Shown here: positions 1-7,693 of the stretch, in pieces
Layout: every line of letters starts with the position of its first letter
Numbering within the stretch: position 1 is the stretch's first letter
Program-made: the position numbers and the translations under genes
Notes under the pieces: generated by a model
The model's input: only the letters and a program-made list of their open reading frames with translations
What the model was told of the DNA's origin: nothing
The model's database searches: none
Origin: an uncultured Gemmatimonadota bacterium
Lineage (GTDB): Bacteria > Gemmatimonadota > Gemmatimonadetes > Gemmatimonadales > Gemmatimonadaceae
Direction: 5' to 3'
NCBI GenBank assembly: GCA_946479895.1
Contig: CAMLHT010000009.1
Span: 1-26,537 of the forward strand
Length of the DNA stretch: 26,537 nucleotides

Positions 1-90
1 GGTCGCCCGCAGCGCCGCCGATTCGTAGGTCGAATCGACCCTGCCGATGGGCGCCGCGATCTGCGCGATGACGATCAGGGCGCCCAGCAT
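1..90 (-). CDS. Small exported or membrane protein, 5' part only (hypothetical)
   Basis: The first 30 codons of a minus-strand gene run off the left edge of the window. The ATG at 90-88 follows the stop of the ABC-F gene by 2 bases. A good ribosome binding site (GGAGG on the minus strand, bases 102-98) sits 7 bases upstream, inside the last codons of that gene. The N-terminus begins MLGALIVIAQIAAPIG, a hydrophobic stretch that could be a signal peptide or membrane anchor, followed by polar residues. It is probably cotranscribed with, and translationally coupled to, the ABC-F gene. No family can be assigned from 30 residues. Confidence 0.65.
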   Translation of the reverse strand, partial: MLGALIVIAQIAAPIGRVDSTYESAALRAT

Positions 91-92
91 TT

Positions 93-2033
93 CTACGCCT
101 CCGTCGACGCGTCGACCTCGACGCTCGCCTGCTCCCACTCGGCGATGGCCGCGTCGAGTGCCGCCTTCGACGTCTCGAGCTGCTTTCCCAGCGCGGTCGC
201 GCGCTGGCTTCCATCGAGCGTCGTGTACAGGACCGGGTCGTCGAGGGTCGTCGTCAGGTCGTCCACCGCCTTTTCGAGCTCCGCGACGCGCGTCTCGGCC
301 TTCGCGAGGCGCTCACGGGCCTTCCGCGCCGCGGCGCGCTTGTCCCGCTCGGGGCGATGCGGGCGTTCGACGGCCTGTCGCTCGTGAACACGGTGGCGCG
401 CTTCCGACTCGGACGCGCGCACTCGCGCGGCGTGCAGCCGTTCGGCCGCGGCAAGCTCCCACTCGTCGAAGCCGCCGTCGAAGTCGATGATGCGCTGTTC
501 GTGAAGGACCCACACCCGCGTCGTCAGGGCGCGAAGCAGGGCGCGGTCGTGGCTGACGAGAAGGACGGAGCCGTCGTAGTCCTCGACCGCGTCCTCGAGC
601 GCCTCGATGGATTCGACGTCGAGGTGATTGGTCGGCTCGTCCAGGATCAGGAGGTTCGCCCCACCGAGCATCAGGATCGCCAGCGCCAGGCGCGCACGCT
701 CGCCACCCGAGAGCGACCCCACGCGACGCTGGACCTCGTCTCCCGAGAACTCGAAGCGGCCCAGATGCCCCTGGATCGCGCCGCGTTCCCAGAGCGGCCG
801 GAGCGAGGCGATGGTGTCGTAGATCGTGTAGTCCAGCGGAAGCTGCGAGAGATCCTGCCGGTAGTATCCGGCATCGATCCCTCCACCGAGCTTCATCTCG
901 CCTCCCGCGATCGGATGCTCGCCGAGCAGCACGCGGATCAGGGTCGTCTTGCCGGCGCCGTTGGGGCCGATGAGGCCGACGACGTCGCCGCGCATGAGCG
1001 TCGCGGTGAAATCCTTGATCAGCGTGCGATCGCCGACGTCGATCCGCACGTGCTCGGCGGCCATCACCCGGTCGCCGCCGCGCTCGCGCGCCTTGAACGC
1101 GGGCGACATGACCGGCTCGCCACCGATCGGCGTGCTCAGGCGGGGCATGCGCTCGAGTCGCTTCCGCCGGCCCTTGGCCTGCTTGCTGTTCTGCCCAGCG
1201 AGGTTCCGCGCGATGTAGTCCTGCTCCTGCGCGATCACCCGCTGCTGCTGTTCGAACGACCGCAGCTGAGTCAGCCGGCGGAGGTTGCGTTGCTCGACGA
1301 AGGCCTCGTAGCCGCCGGTATAGGCGAATGCCGTCTGCCCCTCGACGTGAAGCACGTGGTCCACCACCGCGGACAGGAACGCGCGATCGTGGCTGACGAG
1401 AATGACCGTGCTCTGGAGGTCGCGGAGATATTGCTCGAGCCAGCGGGTGGTATCGAGATCCAGGTGGTTCGTGGGCTCGTCGAGCAGCAGGATATCCGCC
1501 GGCGCGACGAGCTGCCCGGCGAGAGCCAGACGCCCGCGCTCTCCGCCGCTCAGTCCGGCGAGGGGCGTCACGCGGGCCTTTTCAGGATTGAAGCCGAGAC
1601 CGTCGAGCACTGCATCGATTCGCGGGGCGATGGTGTACCCGCCCTGTTGCTCGAATCGTTCCAGATCCCGACCGTAGCGCTCGAGGTCGGCCTCGCTGGA
1701 CGACTCGCTCATGCGATTCGCCTGCTCGGTGATGGACTTCTCGAGGGCGAAGAGATCGGCGAAGGCTCCCGCCGCCGCCTCCCACACCGTGGTGGCGTTG
1801 CCGAAGTTGCGATGCTGCTCGAGCATCGATACCCGCGTCGCGTTGGGCCGGGACACGACTCCGCTCGTCCGCTGCATCTCGCCCGTGATGAGGCGGAACA
1901 GGGTGGTCTTTCCGGTTCCGTTGCGGCCGATGATGCCCCAGCGGTCGCCTTCGGCGACCGTGAAAGAGACGTCCTTGAGGAGCGTGGTCGCGCCGAAGTC
2001 GACGCCCACGTTGGTCACGGCAAGCAGCGTCAT
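93..2033 (-). CDS. ABC-F family ATPase (Uup/Ettl-like, two ATP-binding domains)
   Basis: This soluble protein of 646 residues has two ABC ATPase domains and no membrane segments, the hallmark of ABC-F proteins that act on ribosomes rather than transport. Domain 1 has Walker A GRNGTGKT at about 36-43, signature LSGGE at about 161-165 and Walker B LLLDEPTNHLD at about 182-192. Domain 2 has GPNGAGKT at about 356-363, LSGGE at about 441-445 and LLILDEPTNHLD at about 461-472. Between them lies a charged interdomain linker (about 250-305, rich in R, Q and K). After domain 2 comes a highly charged C-terminal coiled-coil region, as in Uup. The start was chosen at ATG 2033, which overlaps the upstream stop as ATGA. 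A start 7 codons earlier is open but would overlap the upstream gene more. The specific function (housekeeping translation factor or antibiotic resistance) cannot be decided from sequence. Confidence 0.93.
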   Translation of the reverse strand: MTLLAVTNVGVDFGATTLLKDVSFTVAEGDRWGIIGRNGTGKTTLFRLITGEMQRTSGVVSRPNATRVSMLEQHRNFGNATTVWEAAAGAFADLFALEKSITEQANRMSESSSEADLERYGRDLERFEQQGGYTIAPRIDAVLDGLGFNPEKARVTPLAGLSGGERGRLALAGQLVAPADILLLDEPTNHLDLDTTRWLEQYLRDLQSTVILVSHDRAFLSAVVDHVLHVEGQTAFAYTGGYEAFVEQRNLRRLTQLRSFEQQQRVIAQEQDYIARNLAGQNSKQAKGRRKRLERMPRLSTPIGGEPVMSPAFKARERGGDRVMAAEHVRIDVGDRTLIKDFTATLMRGDVVGLIGPNGAGKTTLIRVLLGEHPIAGGEMKLGGGIDAGYYRQDLSQLPLDYTIYDTIASLRPLWERGAIQGHLGRFEFSGDEVQRRVGSLSGGERARLALAILMLGGANLLILDEPTNHLDVESIEALEDAVEDYDGSVLLVSHDRALLRALTTRVWVLHEQRIIDFDGGFDEWELAAAERLHAARVRASESEARHRVHERQAVERPHRPERDKRAAARKARERLAKAETRVAELEKAVDDLTTTLDDPVLYTTLDGSQRATALGKQLETSKAALDAAIAEWEQASVEVDASTEA

Positions 2034-2377
2034 GGCGTCAACCACGCCTTCCACTCGGACTCGGCGGACCCGATCGTGAGCTTCGACCCGTTGCGAACGA
2101 GCGGCATGCGAAGCATCAGGGGTTCCTCCACCAGCTTGCCGAGCCAGTAGTCGGGGGAGTACATCGCCTGGCGGAGGCCGAGATCGAGGAAACGCTTCGA
2201 CTCCCGGTCGAGCATCGCCTCCACGCCGAACTTCTGCGCGAACCGCCGCAGCTCGCCCAGCGACGCGGCCCGCTCCTGCAGGTCGACGAAGTGCGTTCGT
2301 ATCCGCCGCTCAGCGAAGAAGCGCAGGGCCTTGCGAGTATCAGCGCTCTTACGGACGCCGAAGATCTGGACTTCCAT
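2030..2377 (-). CDS. ArsC/Spx-family thioredoxin-fold protein lacking the catalytic cysteine
   Basis: The 115-residue protein matches the ArsC/YffB/Spx family in length and pattern. The N-terminus MEVQIFGVRKSADTRKA lines up with the family's GIxxCDTxxKA loop. The middle has the family-like FVDLQE and the C-terminus has the typical PLMLRMPLVRNGSK segment, which resembles the family's LxRRPxV region. The position that carries the active cysteine in YffB-type proteins is Ser here, and no cysteine occurs anywhere in the protein. Reductase chemistry through that thiol is therefore not expected. The stop overlaps the start of the ABC-F gene (ATGA), so the two are translationally coupled. It is transcribed divergently from the YheT-type hydrolase. 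A regulatory or structural role is inference. Confidence 0.8.
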   Translation of the reverse strand: MEVQIFGVRKSADTRKALRFFAERRIRTHFVDLQERAASLGELRRFAQKFGVEAMLDRESKRFLDLGLRQAMYSPDYWLGKLVEEPLMLRMPLVRNGSKLTIGSAESEWKAWLTP

Positions 2378-2449
2378 GTACCGTGCCGCGGAGGTGTAGC
2401 TTGTGAGAACTGGTGCCGCGCCTCGCAGCACTCGAACGAAAAGCGGATC

Positions 2450-3463
2450 GTGTCCCAATCCGACGACCATAAGTTTAGCCCCACGTGGTGGCTGCGCGGA
2501 CCGCATGCCCAGACGCTGTGGTCGCAGTATTTTCGTCGCCGTCGCCTCCCTCCGATGCGACTGGAGCGGCTGACCACTCCCGATGGAGACCGGCTGCACC
2601 TGTACCGCCGGGATGCCGCGCCGGGGCGGCCGCGCGTCGTCCTTCTCCATGGCCTCGAGGGATCCGTCGAGTCCCACTACGTCCAGGGTATCGTCGAGCG
2701 CGCCGAGCGACGCGGGTGGAGCGCCACCGTGCTGGTGTTCCGCGGGTGCGGGCCGGAGCTCAACACCGCGCCGAGGATGTATCACTCCGGCGAGACCGGC
2801 GACCTCCGGCTGATGCTCGACCAGCAGACGCGCCGGCGTCCCGACGAGCGGCTGTTCCTCGCCGGCGTTTCTCTCGGCGGCAACGTGCTGCTGAAGTATC
2901 TGGGCGAAGCGCCCGCGGCCGTGCCCCGGCAGGTCGCCGCGGCGGCGGCGATCTCGGTGCCCTTCGATCTCGAGGCCGGATGCCGGCACCTTCAACGCGG
3001 TTTCGCGCGGGTCTACGACAGGCATTTCCTGCGCAGCCTTCGTCGCAAGGCCCTTCAGAAGCTGGAGCAGCATCCCGGCCTGTTCGACCGGCAGCGATTG
3101 TTGCGCGCGCGAACGATCGAGGATTTCGACGATGCGGTCACGGGGCCGGTGCATGGATTCGAGGGCTCGCACGATTACTACACGCGCTCCAGCTCGATCC
3201 ATTTCCTGCGCGCCATCACCGTCCCGACGCTGCTGGTGAGCGCGGAGGACGATCCGTTTCTTCCGAGGGAGGTCCTGCGGAGAGTCGCCGAGATCGCCGC
3301 CGCCAACGCGCAGCTGACCGTCCGATTCACGGAGCATGGGGGCCACGTCGGCTTTCTGTCGGGCGCAGTGCCGTTCCGGCCGGTGCACTGGGCCGAAGAC
3401 AGGCTCATGCGGTTCTTCGAGGGCTACGCGCAGGAACCGTCCGCGACCACGGCGGTTTTCTGA
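2450..3463 (+). CDS. YheT-family alpha/beta hydrolase
   Basis: About 337 residues. The N-terminus carries the YheT-family signature FSPTWWLRGPHAQTLWSQYF. Then come an oxyanion-type VLLHGLEG, the nucleophile elbow GVSLGG (Ser), the acid SAEDDPF (Asp) and the catalytic His in EHGGHVGF, so the catalytic triad is complete. There is no signal peptide, so it is predicted to be cytosolic. The natural substrate of this family is not well defined; short-chain esterase activity is the usual description. GTG at 2450 was chosen because it gives a short lead-in to the conserved motif and lies clear of the divergent gene at 2377. Frames open further upstream would run into that gene. The ribosome binding site is weak, so the exact start is uncertain. 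Confidence 0.88.
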   Translation: MSQSDDHKFSPTWWLRGPHAQTLWSQYFRRRRLPPMRLERLTTPDGDRLHLYRRDAAPGRPRVVLLHGLEGSVESHYVQGIVERAERRGWSATVLVFRGCGPELNTAPRMYHSGETGDLRLMLDQQTRRRPDERLFLAGVSLGGNVLLKYLGEAPAAVPRQVAAAAAISVPFDLEAGCRHLQRGFARVYDRHFLRSLRRKALQKLEQHPGLFDRQRLLRARTIEDFDDAVTGPVHGFEGSHDYYTRSSSIHFLRAITVPTLLVSAEDDPFLPREVLRRVAEIAAANAQLTVRFTEHGGHVGFLSGAVPFRPVHWAEDRLMRFFEGYAQEPSATTAVF

Positions 3464-3503
3464 TTCGATACCTTAGATAGCGCATCCCACACTGGAGAGA
3501 CCG

Positions 3504-4427
3504 ATGAATCCTGTGATCCGCTCGACGGCGTTGATCGTTCTCGTCGCGGTCGGCGCCTGCTCAGCGCGTCAGCCAGGCTCCGAGCACGACCACGCGGCGC
3601 CTGCGACCGTGTCGACCGCCGGTGGCGAGGTCGCGTTCCAGTCGCCGGCGCTTCCGCCAAGCGCCGCCGGTGCCTCGGCGCGACTGCTGGCGTCCCCGCG
3701 CCACGGCGAGTGGGCGATGATCAGGACCGGGCCGAACGACAGCGTTCGCGCATGGGTGGTCTGGCCAAGTCGCAACGACCGGGCGCCGGTCGTGATCGTG
3801 CTCCACGAGATCTTCGGCCTGACGACCTGGGTCCGGTCCGTCGCCGATCACATGGCGGCGGAGGGGTACATCGCCATCGCGCCCGATCTCCTGACCGGCA
3901 AGGCGCCCCTCGAAGGCGACACTCTTCCATATAGCGTCGCCACCCGTGAGATCAGGACGCTTCATCAGCCCGACATTCATCGCCAGCTCGCGGAAGTGGC
4001 GAAGTACGGAATGAACCTTCCGGCGGCGGAGAAGTCGTACGGCATCATCGGATTCTGCTGGGGCGGGGGCAACGCGTTCAACCACGCCATGTATCATCCG
4101 GAAGGCCTCAAGGCAGCGGTCGTTTTCTATGGACCGTCGCCCTCGCCCCTGAGCGACGTCTCGAGAGTGGGTGTTCCCGTCCTCGGCTTGTACGGCTCGA
4201 AGGATGCGCGGCAGACGCTGAACGTCCCTCCGACCGATTCGGCGATGAAGGCGAACGGGAAGTCCTACGAGGGCCGTGTGTATGAAGGCGCCATTCACGG
4301 CTTCGTTCGCGCGCAGGCTGATCCAACTCCGACCGGCCCCTCGCCCGACGGTCCGGCCAATGTCGCCGCGGTTGCCGATGCATGGCCGCGCGCGATCGCT
4401 TTTCTCCGCAAGAATCTGGGTAAATGA
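3504..4427 (+). CDS. Dienelactone hydrolase-family lipoprotein
   Basis: The 307-residue product starts with a lipoprotein signal peptide (MNPVIRSTALIVLVAVGAC, lipobox VGAC). The mature domain is an alpha/beta hydrolase of the dienelactone hydrolase family: VIVLHEIFGL near residue 95, nucleophile motif GFCWGGG with Cys in place of Ser, Asp in YGSKDA, and His in IHGF. The Cys-His-Asp triad is complete. Dienelactone hydrolases of aromatic degradation are normally cytosolic, so the export signal points to an envelope role with unknown substrate. A ribosome binding site (GGAGAG) lies 5 bases before the ATG. A possible -10 element (TAGATA) lies near 3474. The stop overlaps the next start (ATGA). 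Confidence 0.9.
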   Translation: MNPVIRSTALIVLVAVGACSARQPGSEHDHAAPATVSTAGGEVAFQSPALPPSAAGASARLLASPRHGEWAMIRTGPNDSVRAWVVWPSRNDRAPVVIVLHEIFGLTTWVRSVADHMAAEGYIAIAPDLLTGKAPLEGDTLPYSVATREIRTLHQPDIHRQLAEVAKYGMNLPAAEKSYGIIGFCWGGGNAFNHAMYHPEGLKAAVVFYGPSPSPLSDVSRVGVPVLGLYGSKDARQTLNVPPTDSAMKANGKSYEGRVYEGAIHGFVRAQADPTPTGPSPDGPANVAAVADAWPRAIAFLRKNLGK

Positions 4428-4951
4428 CCTACGTATTCGTTGGCCTCGTCTTCGTCGGTTTGCTCGCCGCCGTCCGCGTCATGCTCTATGGCGTCGAGCG
4501 TCAGCGCCCGGCAGGCGACCAGGCGCCGCGCAGCTTCTCGGCGGCGCCGGCACTGATCGCGACCTTCTGCGTCGTTGCCGGCATCGTCGGCTACTCGGCA
4601 ATCCGCATGGGCCTCCAGCCCGCCTCCATATGGCTTGCCTCGCTTGGCCTGGGGGCGGTCGCGGCATTCGCGGCATCACGGATCATCGCCGCATGGTGGA
4701 CCGTCGTGCCCGAGCATGACGTGGACGATGAGCGGTACGTGCTCCTGGGCAGTCTCGGGCGTGTCGTCGCGGCCATCGGACGCGACGCTGCCGGCCAGAT
4801 CACCCTGGAGAGCTCAGGGCATCAGCAGGTGATGCCCGCCCGCTCGATCGACGACCAGATGATGGCTGTGGGAACCGAGGTCGTCATCGAGCGTATCGAG
4901 GATGGCGTCGCGTACGTCGAGGACTGGGCGGCGGTGGAAAAGCGGCTGTAG
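4424..4951 (+). CDS. NfeD-like membrane protein with C-terminal OB-fold-like domain
   Basis: The 175-residue protein has about three hydrophobic segments (roughly 3-20, 42-61, 67-88). A soluble tail of about 80 residues follows, containing LLGSLGRVVAAIGRDAAG, PARSIDD, VGTEVVIERIEDGVAYVEDW. That order (glycine-rich strand, Asp/Ala turn, GxxVxVxxxxxGxxxV) resembles the beta-barrel domain at the end of NfeD proteins. The match is by pattern and is moderate. The start overlaps the stop of the hydrolase gene as ATGA, which indicates coupling. NfeD proteins usually partner with flotillin-like proteins or membrane proteases, and neither is seen here. It could equally be called a hypothetical membrane protein. 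Confidence 0.72.
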   Translation: MTYVFVGLVFVGLLAAVRVMLYGVERQRPAGDQAPRSFSAAPALIATFCVVAGIVGYSAIRMGLQPASIWLASLGLGAVAAFAASRIIAAWWTVVPEHDVDDERYVLLGSLGRVVAAIGRDAAGQITLESSGHQQVMPARSIDDQMMAVGTEVVIERIEDGVAYVEDWAAVEKRL

Positions 4952-4960
4952 GAGGATCGC

Positions 4961-5233
4961 ATGCTGGAGGCAGTCGTAGCGGCCGGCGTGATCGGCGGAT
5001 TCTTCATCCTTCGCGCGATCGCCGCGACAGTGGTCTTCATCTACCTGCTCCCGGACGGCGACCGCTGTCCCATCTGCGACGGCGTGACACTCCGCGTCGA
5101 GAACAAGGGATGGAACACGCTGCTTCCCTGGTTTCGCACCAGCTGGTGTCTCGACTGCGGCTGGCATGGCCTGTTGCGCGCTGGTCCGACCACGCCCGTC
5201 CGCACGCGCGACGAGACCGTTGCCCGCCGCTGA
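4961..5233 (+). CDS. Small membrane-anchored zinc-ribbon protein (hypothetical)
   Basis: The 90-residue protein has an N-terminal hydrophobic segment (about 3-29, VVAAGVIGGFFILRAIAATV). It is followed by two cysteine knuckles, CPIC at about 36-39 and CLDC at about 63-66. Four cysteines spaced this way typically bind one zinc ion. A strong ribosome binding site (GGAGGA) lies 5 bases before the ATG, 9 bases after the preceding stop, so it belongs to the same operon. Its stop is separated by one base from the stop of the convergent gene. The function is unknown. Confidence 0.75.
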   Translation: MLEAVVAAGVIGGFFILRAIAATVVFIYLLPDGDRCPICDGVTLRVENKGWNTLLPWFRTSWCLDCGWHGLLRAGPTTPVRTRDETVARR

Positions 5234-5234
5234 C

Positions 5235-5528
5235 TCAGCTCTGCGGTCGGCCCATCGCGAAGACGGCGAGCCAGCCCGGCCAGTTTCCGCTCAACTCGAA
5301 GAAGTCGTCGAAGAACGTCAGCCCGCGTTCCTCGAGCTCGGCCAGAAGCGCACTGAGCGCATCGCCGTCGAAGACCGGCCCGATGGCGATGACGTCTCCT
5401 TCCACCCTGAACTCCTCGTCCGTGAGCCCCAGGAGCCGGTCGATGTCGGCGCGAACGAGTCCCGCCGACTCGAAAGCCTGGCGGCGAATGAGAAGGGTCG
5501 AAGCGGCGTCGGAGATTCGCAGCGGCAT
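5235..5528 (-). CDS. Conserved small hypothetical protein
   Basis: The product is 97 residues, acidic and without a signal peptide or membrane segment. Visible stretches are RRQAFESAGLVRADIDRLLG, a strand-like FRVEGDVIAIGPVF and a C-terminal FFELSGNWPGWLAVFAM. I do not recognise the family. ATG 5528 was preferred; the frame stays open to a TTG at 5576, which would add a proline/arginine-rich tail unlike the rest. Only a weak ribosome binding site is seen. It is divergent from mnmG and convergent with the zinc-ribbon gene. Confidence 0.65.
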   Translation of the reverse strand: MPLRISDAASTLLIRRQAFESAGLVRADIDRLLGLTDEEFRVEGDVIAIGPVFDGDALSALLAELEERGLTFFDDFFELSGNWPGWLAVFAMGRPQS

Positions 5529-5599
5529 GGGTTCGGCTCGAGGCGGGCGTTCCGAATATAGGCGGATCGGTGGCAATGCCCGCCGGTCCGACGTCCGTC

Positions 5600-5605
5600 T
5601 AGCTT
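5600..5605 (+). promoter_or_regulatory. Possible -10 element for a leaderless mnmG transcript
   Basis: TAGCTT lies 7 bases before ATG 5613, where transcription would begin at or next to the start codon. No ribosome binding site is visible between them. The -35 region at suitable distance (ATGCCC) is poor, so this is a weak call supported mainly by its likeness to the kinase promoter near 24650. Confidence 0.25.
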
Positions 5606-5612
5606 ATCCGTG

Positions 5613-7532
5613 ATGGGCTCACAGCGCTTCGAGGAGAGCTTCGACATCATCGTCGTCGGCGCCGGGCATGCCGGCACGGAGGCGGCCGTCGCCGCCAGCC
5701 GGCTGGGCTGCCGCGTCGGCCTCGTCACGAGCGCGCTCGAGTCAATCGGCCAGATGTCCTGCAACCCCGCGATCGGTGGCGTCGCCAAGAGCACCGTCGT
5801 TCGCGAAGTGGACGCGCTCGGCGGGATCATGGGGCGGGCGACGGATCTCGCAACGCTCCAGTTCCGGATGCTGAACCGCGGCAAGGGACCCGCGGTGTGG
5901 GCCCCGCGTGCGCAGTGCGATCGCGGGCTGTACCGGCGCGCGGTGAGGACACTGCTGGAAGAGCATTCGACTCTGGAAACGATCCAGGGGACCGTCGCGC
6001 GGCTTGTCTTCGACGGCGGCCTGGTCGCCGGCATCGAGACGGTGGAAGGCAGGGCGTTCGGCGCGCGAGCCATCGTGATCACGACCGGGACGTTTCTCCG
6101 TGGCCGGATTCACATCGGGACTTCCTCTTCGTTCTCCGGCGGCCGCGCCGGCGAGAAGGCCTCGGTGGACCTCGCCGTTCAGCTCGAGGAATTCGGCCTG
6201 ACGGTCGCGCGGTTCAAGACGGGAACGCCACCGCGGGTCGACGGACGATCCGTGGACTTCGACCGCACCGAGATCCAGTCGAGCGAGATCGAGCAGTTCG
6301 ACTACTCCTGGTCGCATTTCTGGGATTCTCCGCGCCGGCGCGGCGAATGGACCCGGCATCCCGACCAGATGCATTGCTGGGTCACCTACCTGGAGGGCCC
6401 GGGCAAGGACATCATCACGACCAACATCGCGAAGTCGGCGATGTACGGCGGCGCCATCGCATCGCGCGGTCCGCGCTATTGCCCGTCGGTCGAGGACAAG
6501 ATCGTGAAGTTTCCCGCGGCCGAGCGACACCAGATCTTCCTCGAGCCGGAGGGACACGACACAGCGGAGCTGTACGTGAACGGGATGTCCACGTCGCTGC
6601 CGGCAACGGTGCAGCTGGAAATCCTGCGAACGATCCGGGGCCTCGAGAACGTCCGCATGACGCGGGCGGGCTATGCGATCGAATACGACTACTACCCGCC
6701 GACGCAGCTGGATCCGACGCTCCAGGTCAAGGCGGTGCCCGGCCTGTTCTTCGCCGGCCAGATCAACGGGACCACTGGATACGAGGAGGCTGCCGGCCAG
6801 GGATCGATCGCCGGGATGAACGCCGCGCTGCGGGTGCTCGGACGCGATCCGGTCATCCTTGGCCGCGAGACTTCGTACATCGGCGTGCTCGTCGACGACC
6901 TCGTGACCCGCGGTGTGGATGAGCCCTACCGGCTTTTCACTTCGCGATCCGAGTTTCGGCTCACCGTTCGTCAGGATAACGCACTGCGGCGCCTCGGGCC
7001 CATCGCCGCGACGGCGGGATTGCTCAGCGCAACCGAGCGAGAGATCGTGGATCGGCGCCTGGCCGCGGAAGATGCGGTGCTGCGAGCGGCGCGCGCGACG
7101 TCGATCAGCCCGGAGCTGGCCGCCCCGATTCTCGAGGCCGCGGGGAGCAGCCCGATTCCGCACGCGGTGCGGGTCGAGGAGCTGGCCCGGCGGAATGGCG
7201 TTTCGCTGGAATCGCTCTTCGGCGCCGCTGGCGTCTTGGCAACGCTCGATCGCGACGCGCTGGTGACGGCGGAGCTGGAGCTGAAGTACGCGGGCTATTT
7301 CGCGCGCGAGCGCGAGCAGGCGGACCGGCTGCGGAAGCTGGGCGACGTTCGGCTCGATCCCGCGACTCCCTACCTCGAGTTCCAGTCGCTTTCAGTGGAG
7401 GCGCGCCAGAAGCTCGCGGCCCTCGCGCCGGCGACGATGGCGCAGGCCGCGGGAATTCCCGGCGTGAATCCGGTCGATCTACAAAATCTCATTATAGAAC
7501 TTGAAAAGCGCCGGCGGTTGACAGCGCGCTGA
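5613..7532 (+). CDS. mnmG: tRNA uridine-5-carboxymethylaminomethyl synthesis enzyme MnmG (GidA)
   Basis: The 639-residue product has the normal length for MnmG, the FAD-binding partner of the GTPase MnmE. Together they install the cmnm5 group on wobble uridine 34 of certain tRNAs. Visible landmarks are the FAD-binding IIVVGAGHAGTEAA near the N-terminus, MSCNPAIGGVAKS (family signature with a conserved Cys), a second glycine-rich GTFLRGRIHIG, FFAGQINGTTGYEEAAGQG, and the C-terminal helical domain ending GVNPVDLQNLIIELEKRRR. ATG 5613 is preferred; GTG 5610 is one codon upstream. In many bacteria mnmG is followed by rsmG and parAB. Here a SIMPL gene takes the rsmG position. The gene appears intact. 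Confidence 0.97.
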   Translation: MGSQRFEESFDIIVVGAGHAGTEAAVAASRLGCRVGLVTSALESIGQMSCNPAIGGVAKSTVVREVDALGGIMGRATDLATLQFRMLNRGKGPAVWAPRAQCDRGLYRRAVRTLLEEHSTLETIQGTVARLVFDGGLVAGIETVEGRAFGARAIVITTGTFLRGRIHIGTSSSFSGGRAGEKASVDLAVQLEEFGLTVARFKTGTPPRVDGRSVDFDRTEIQSSEIEQFDYSWSHFWDSPRRRGEWTRHPDQMHCWVTYLEGPGKDIITTNIAKSAMYGGAIASRGPRYCPSVEDKIVKFPAAERHQIFLEPEGHDTAELYVNGMSTSLPATVQLEILRTIRGLENVRMTRAGYAIEYDYYPPTQLDPTLQVKAVPGLFFAGQINGTTGYEEAAGQGSIAGMNAALRVLGRDPVILGRETSYIGVLVDDLVTRGVDEPYRLFTSRSEFRLTVRQDNALRRLGPIAATAGLLSATEREIVDRRLAAEDAVLRAARATSISPELAAPILEAAGSSPIPHAVRVEELARRNGVSLESLFGAAGVLATLDRDALVTAELELKYAGYFAREREQADRLRKLGDVRLDPATPYLEFQSLSVEARQKLAALAPATMAQAAGIPGVNPVDLQNLIIELEKRRRLTAR

Positions 7533-7606
7533 CGCCGCCGCGCACGCGATGCCGGCCGGCCCTGGCTTGGGGCCTGAAGATCCGACGACCACCCGGGACC
7601 CCCCGC

Positions 7607-7618
7607 CGGCTTCGGCCG
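7607..7618 (+). terminator. Short UUCG-tetraloop hairpin downstream of mnmG
   Basis: CGGC-TTCG-GCCG forms a four-base-pair stem closed by a stable UUCG loop, 75 bases after the mnmG stop. No T tract follows, so it may help end or stabilise the transcript but is not a convincing intrinsic terminator. The rest of the 161-base gap holds no gene. Confidence 0.25.
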
Positions 7619-7659
7619 AGCCGAGGCCGCTGTCACGCCACTTGCACGCTGGATCCGGG

Positions 7660-7665
7660 TAGAAT
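7660..7665 (+). promoter_or_regulatory. Candidate -10 element for the SIMPL-domain gene
   Basis: TAGAAT is close to the sigma-70 -10 consensus and lies about 28 bases before the ATG, which itself has a good ribosome binding site (AAGGA). A TTGCAC lies upstream but only 12 bases away, too close to be its -35. The call rests on the -10 alone. Confidence 0.3.
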
Positions 7666-7693
7666 CCCCGTTGAATCCCTGCAAGGAAGACCA

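Noticed and set aside
357..2150. Long open frame on the plus strand opposite the ABC-F gene
   Set aside because: Composition follows from the GC-rich antisense of a clear ABC-F gene; the translation has no recognisable domain.
5742..7163. Long open frame antisense to mnmG
   Set aside because: It mirrors the codon pattern of a complete, well-conserved mnmG and is rich in Arg, His and Asp, as antisense frames of GC-rich genes are.
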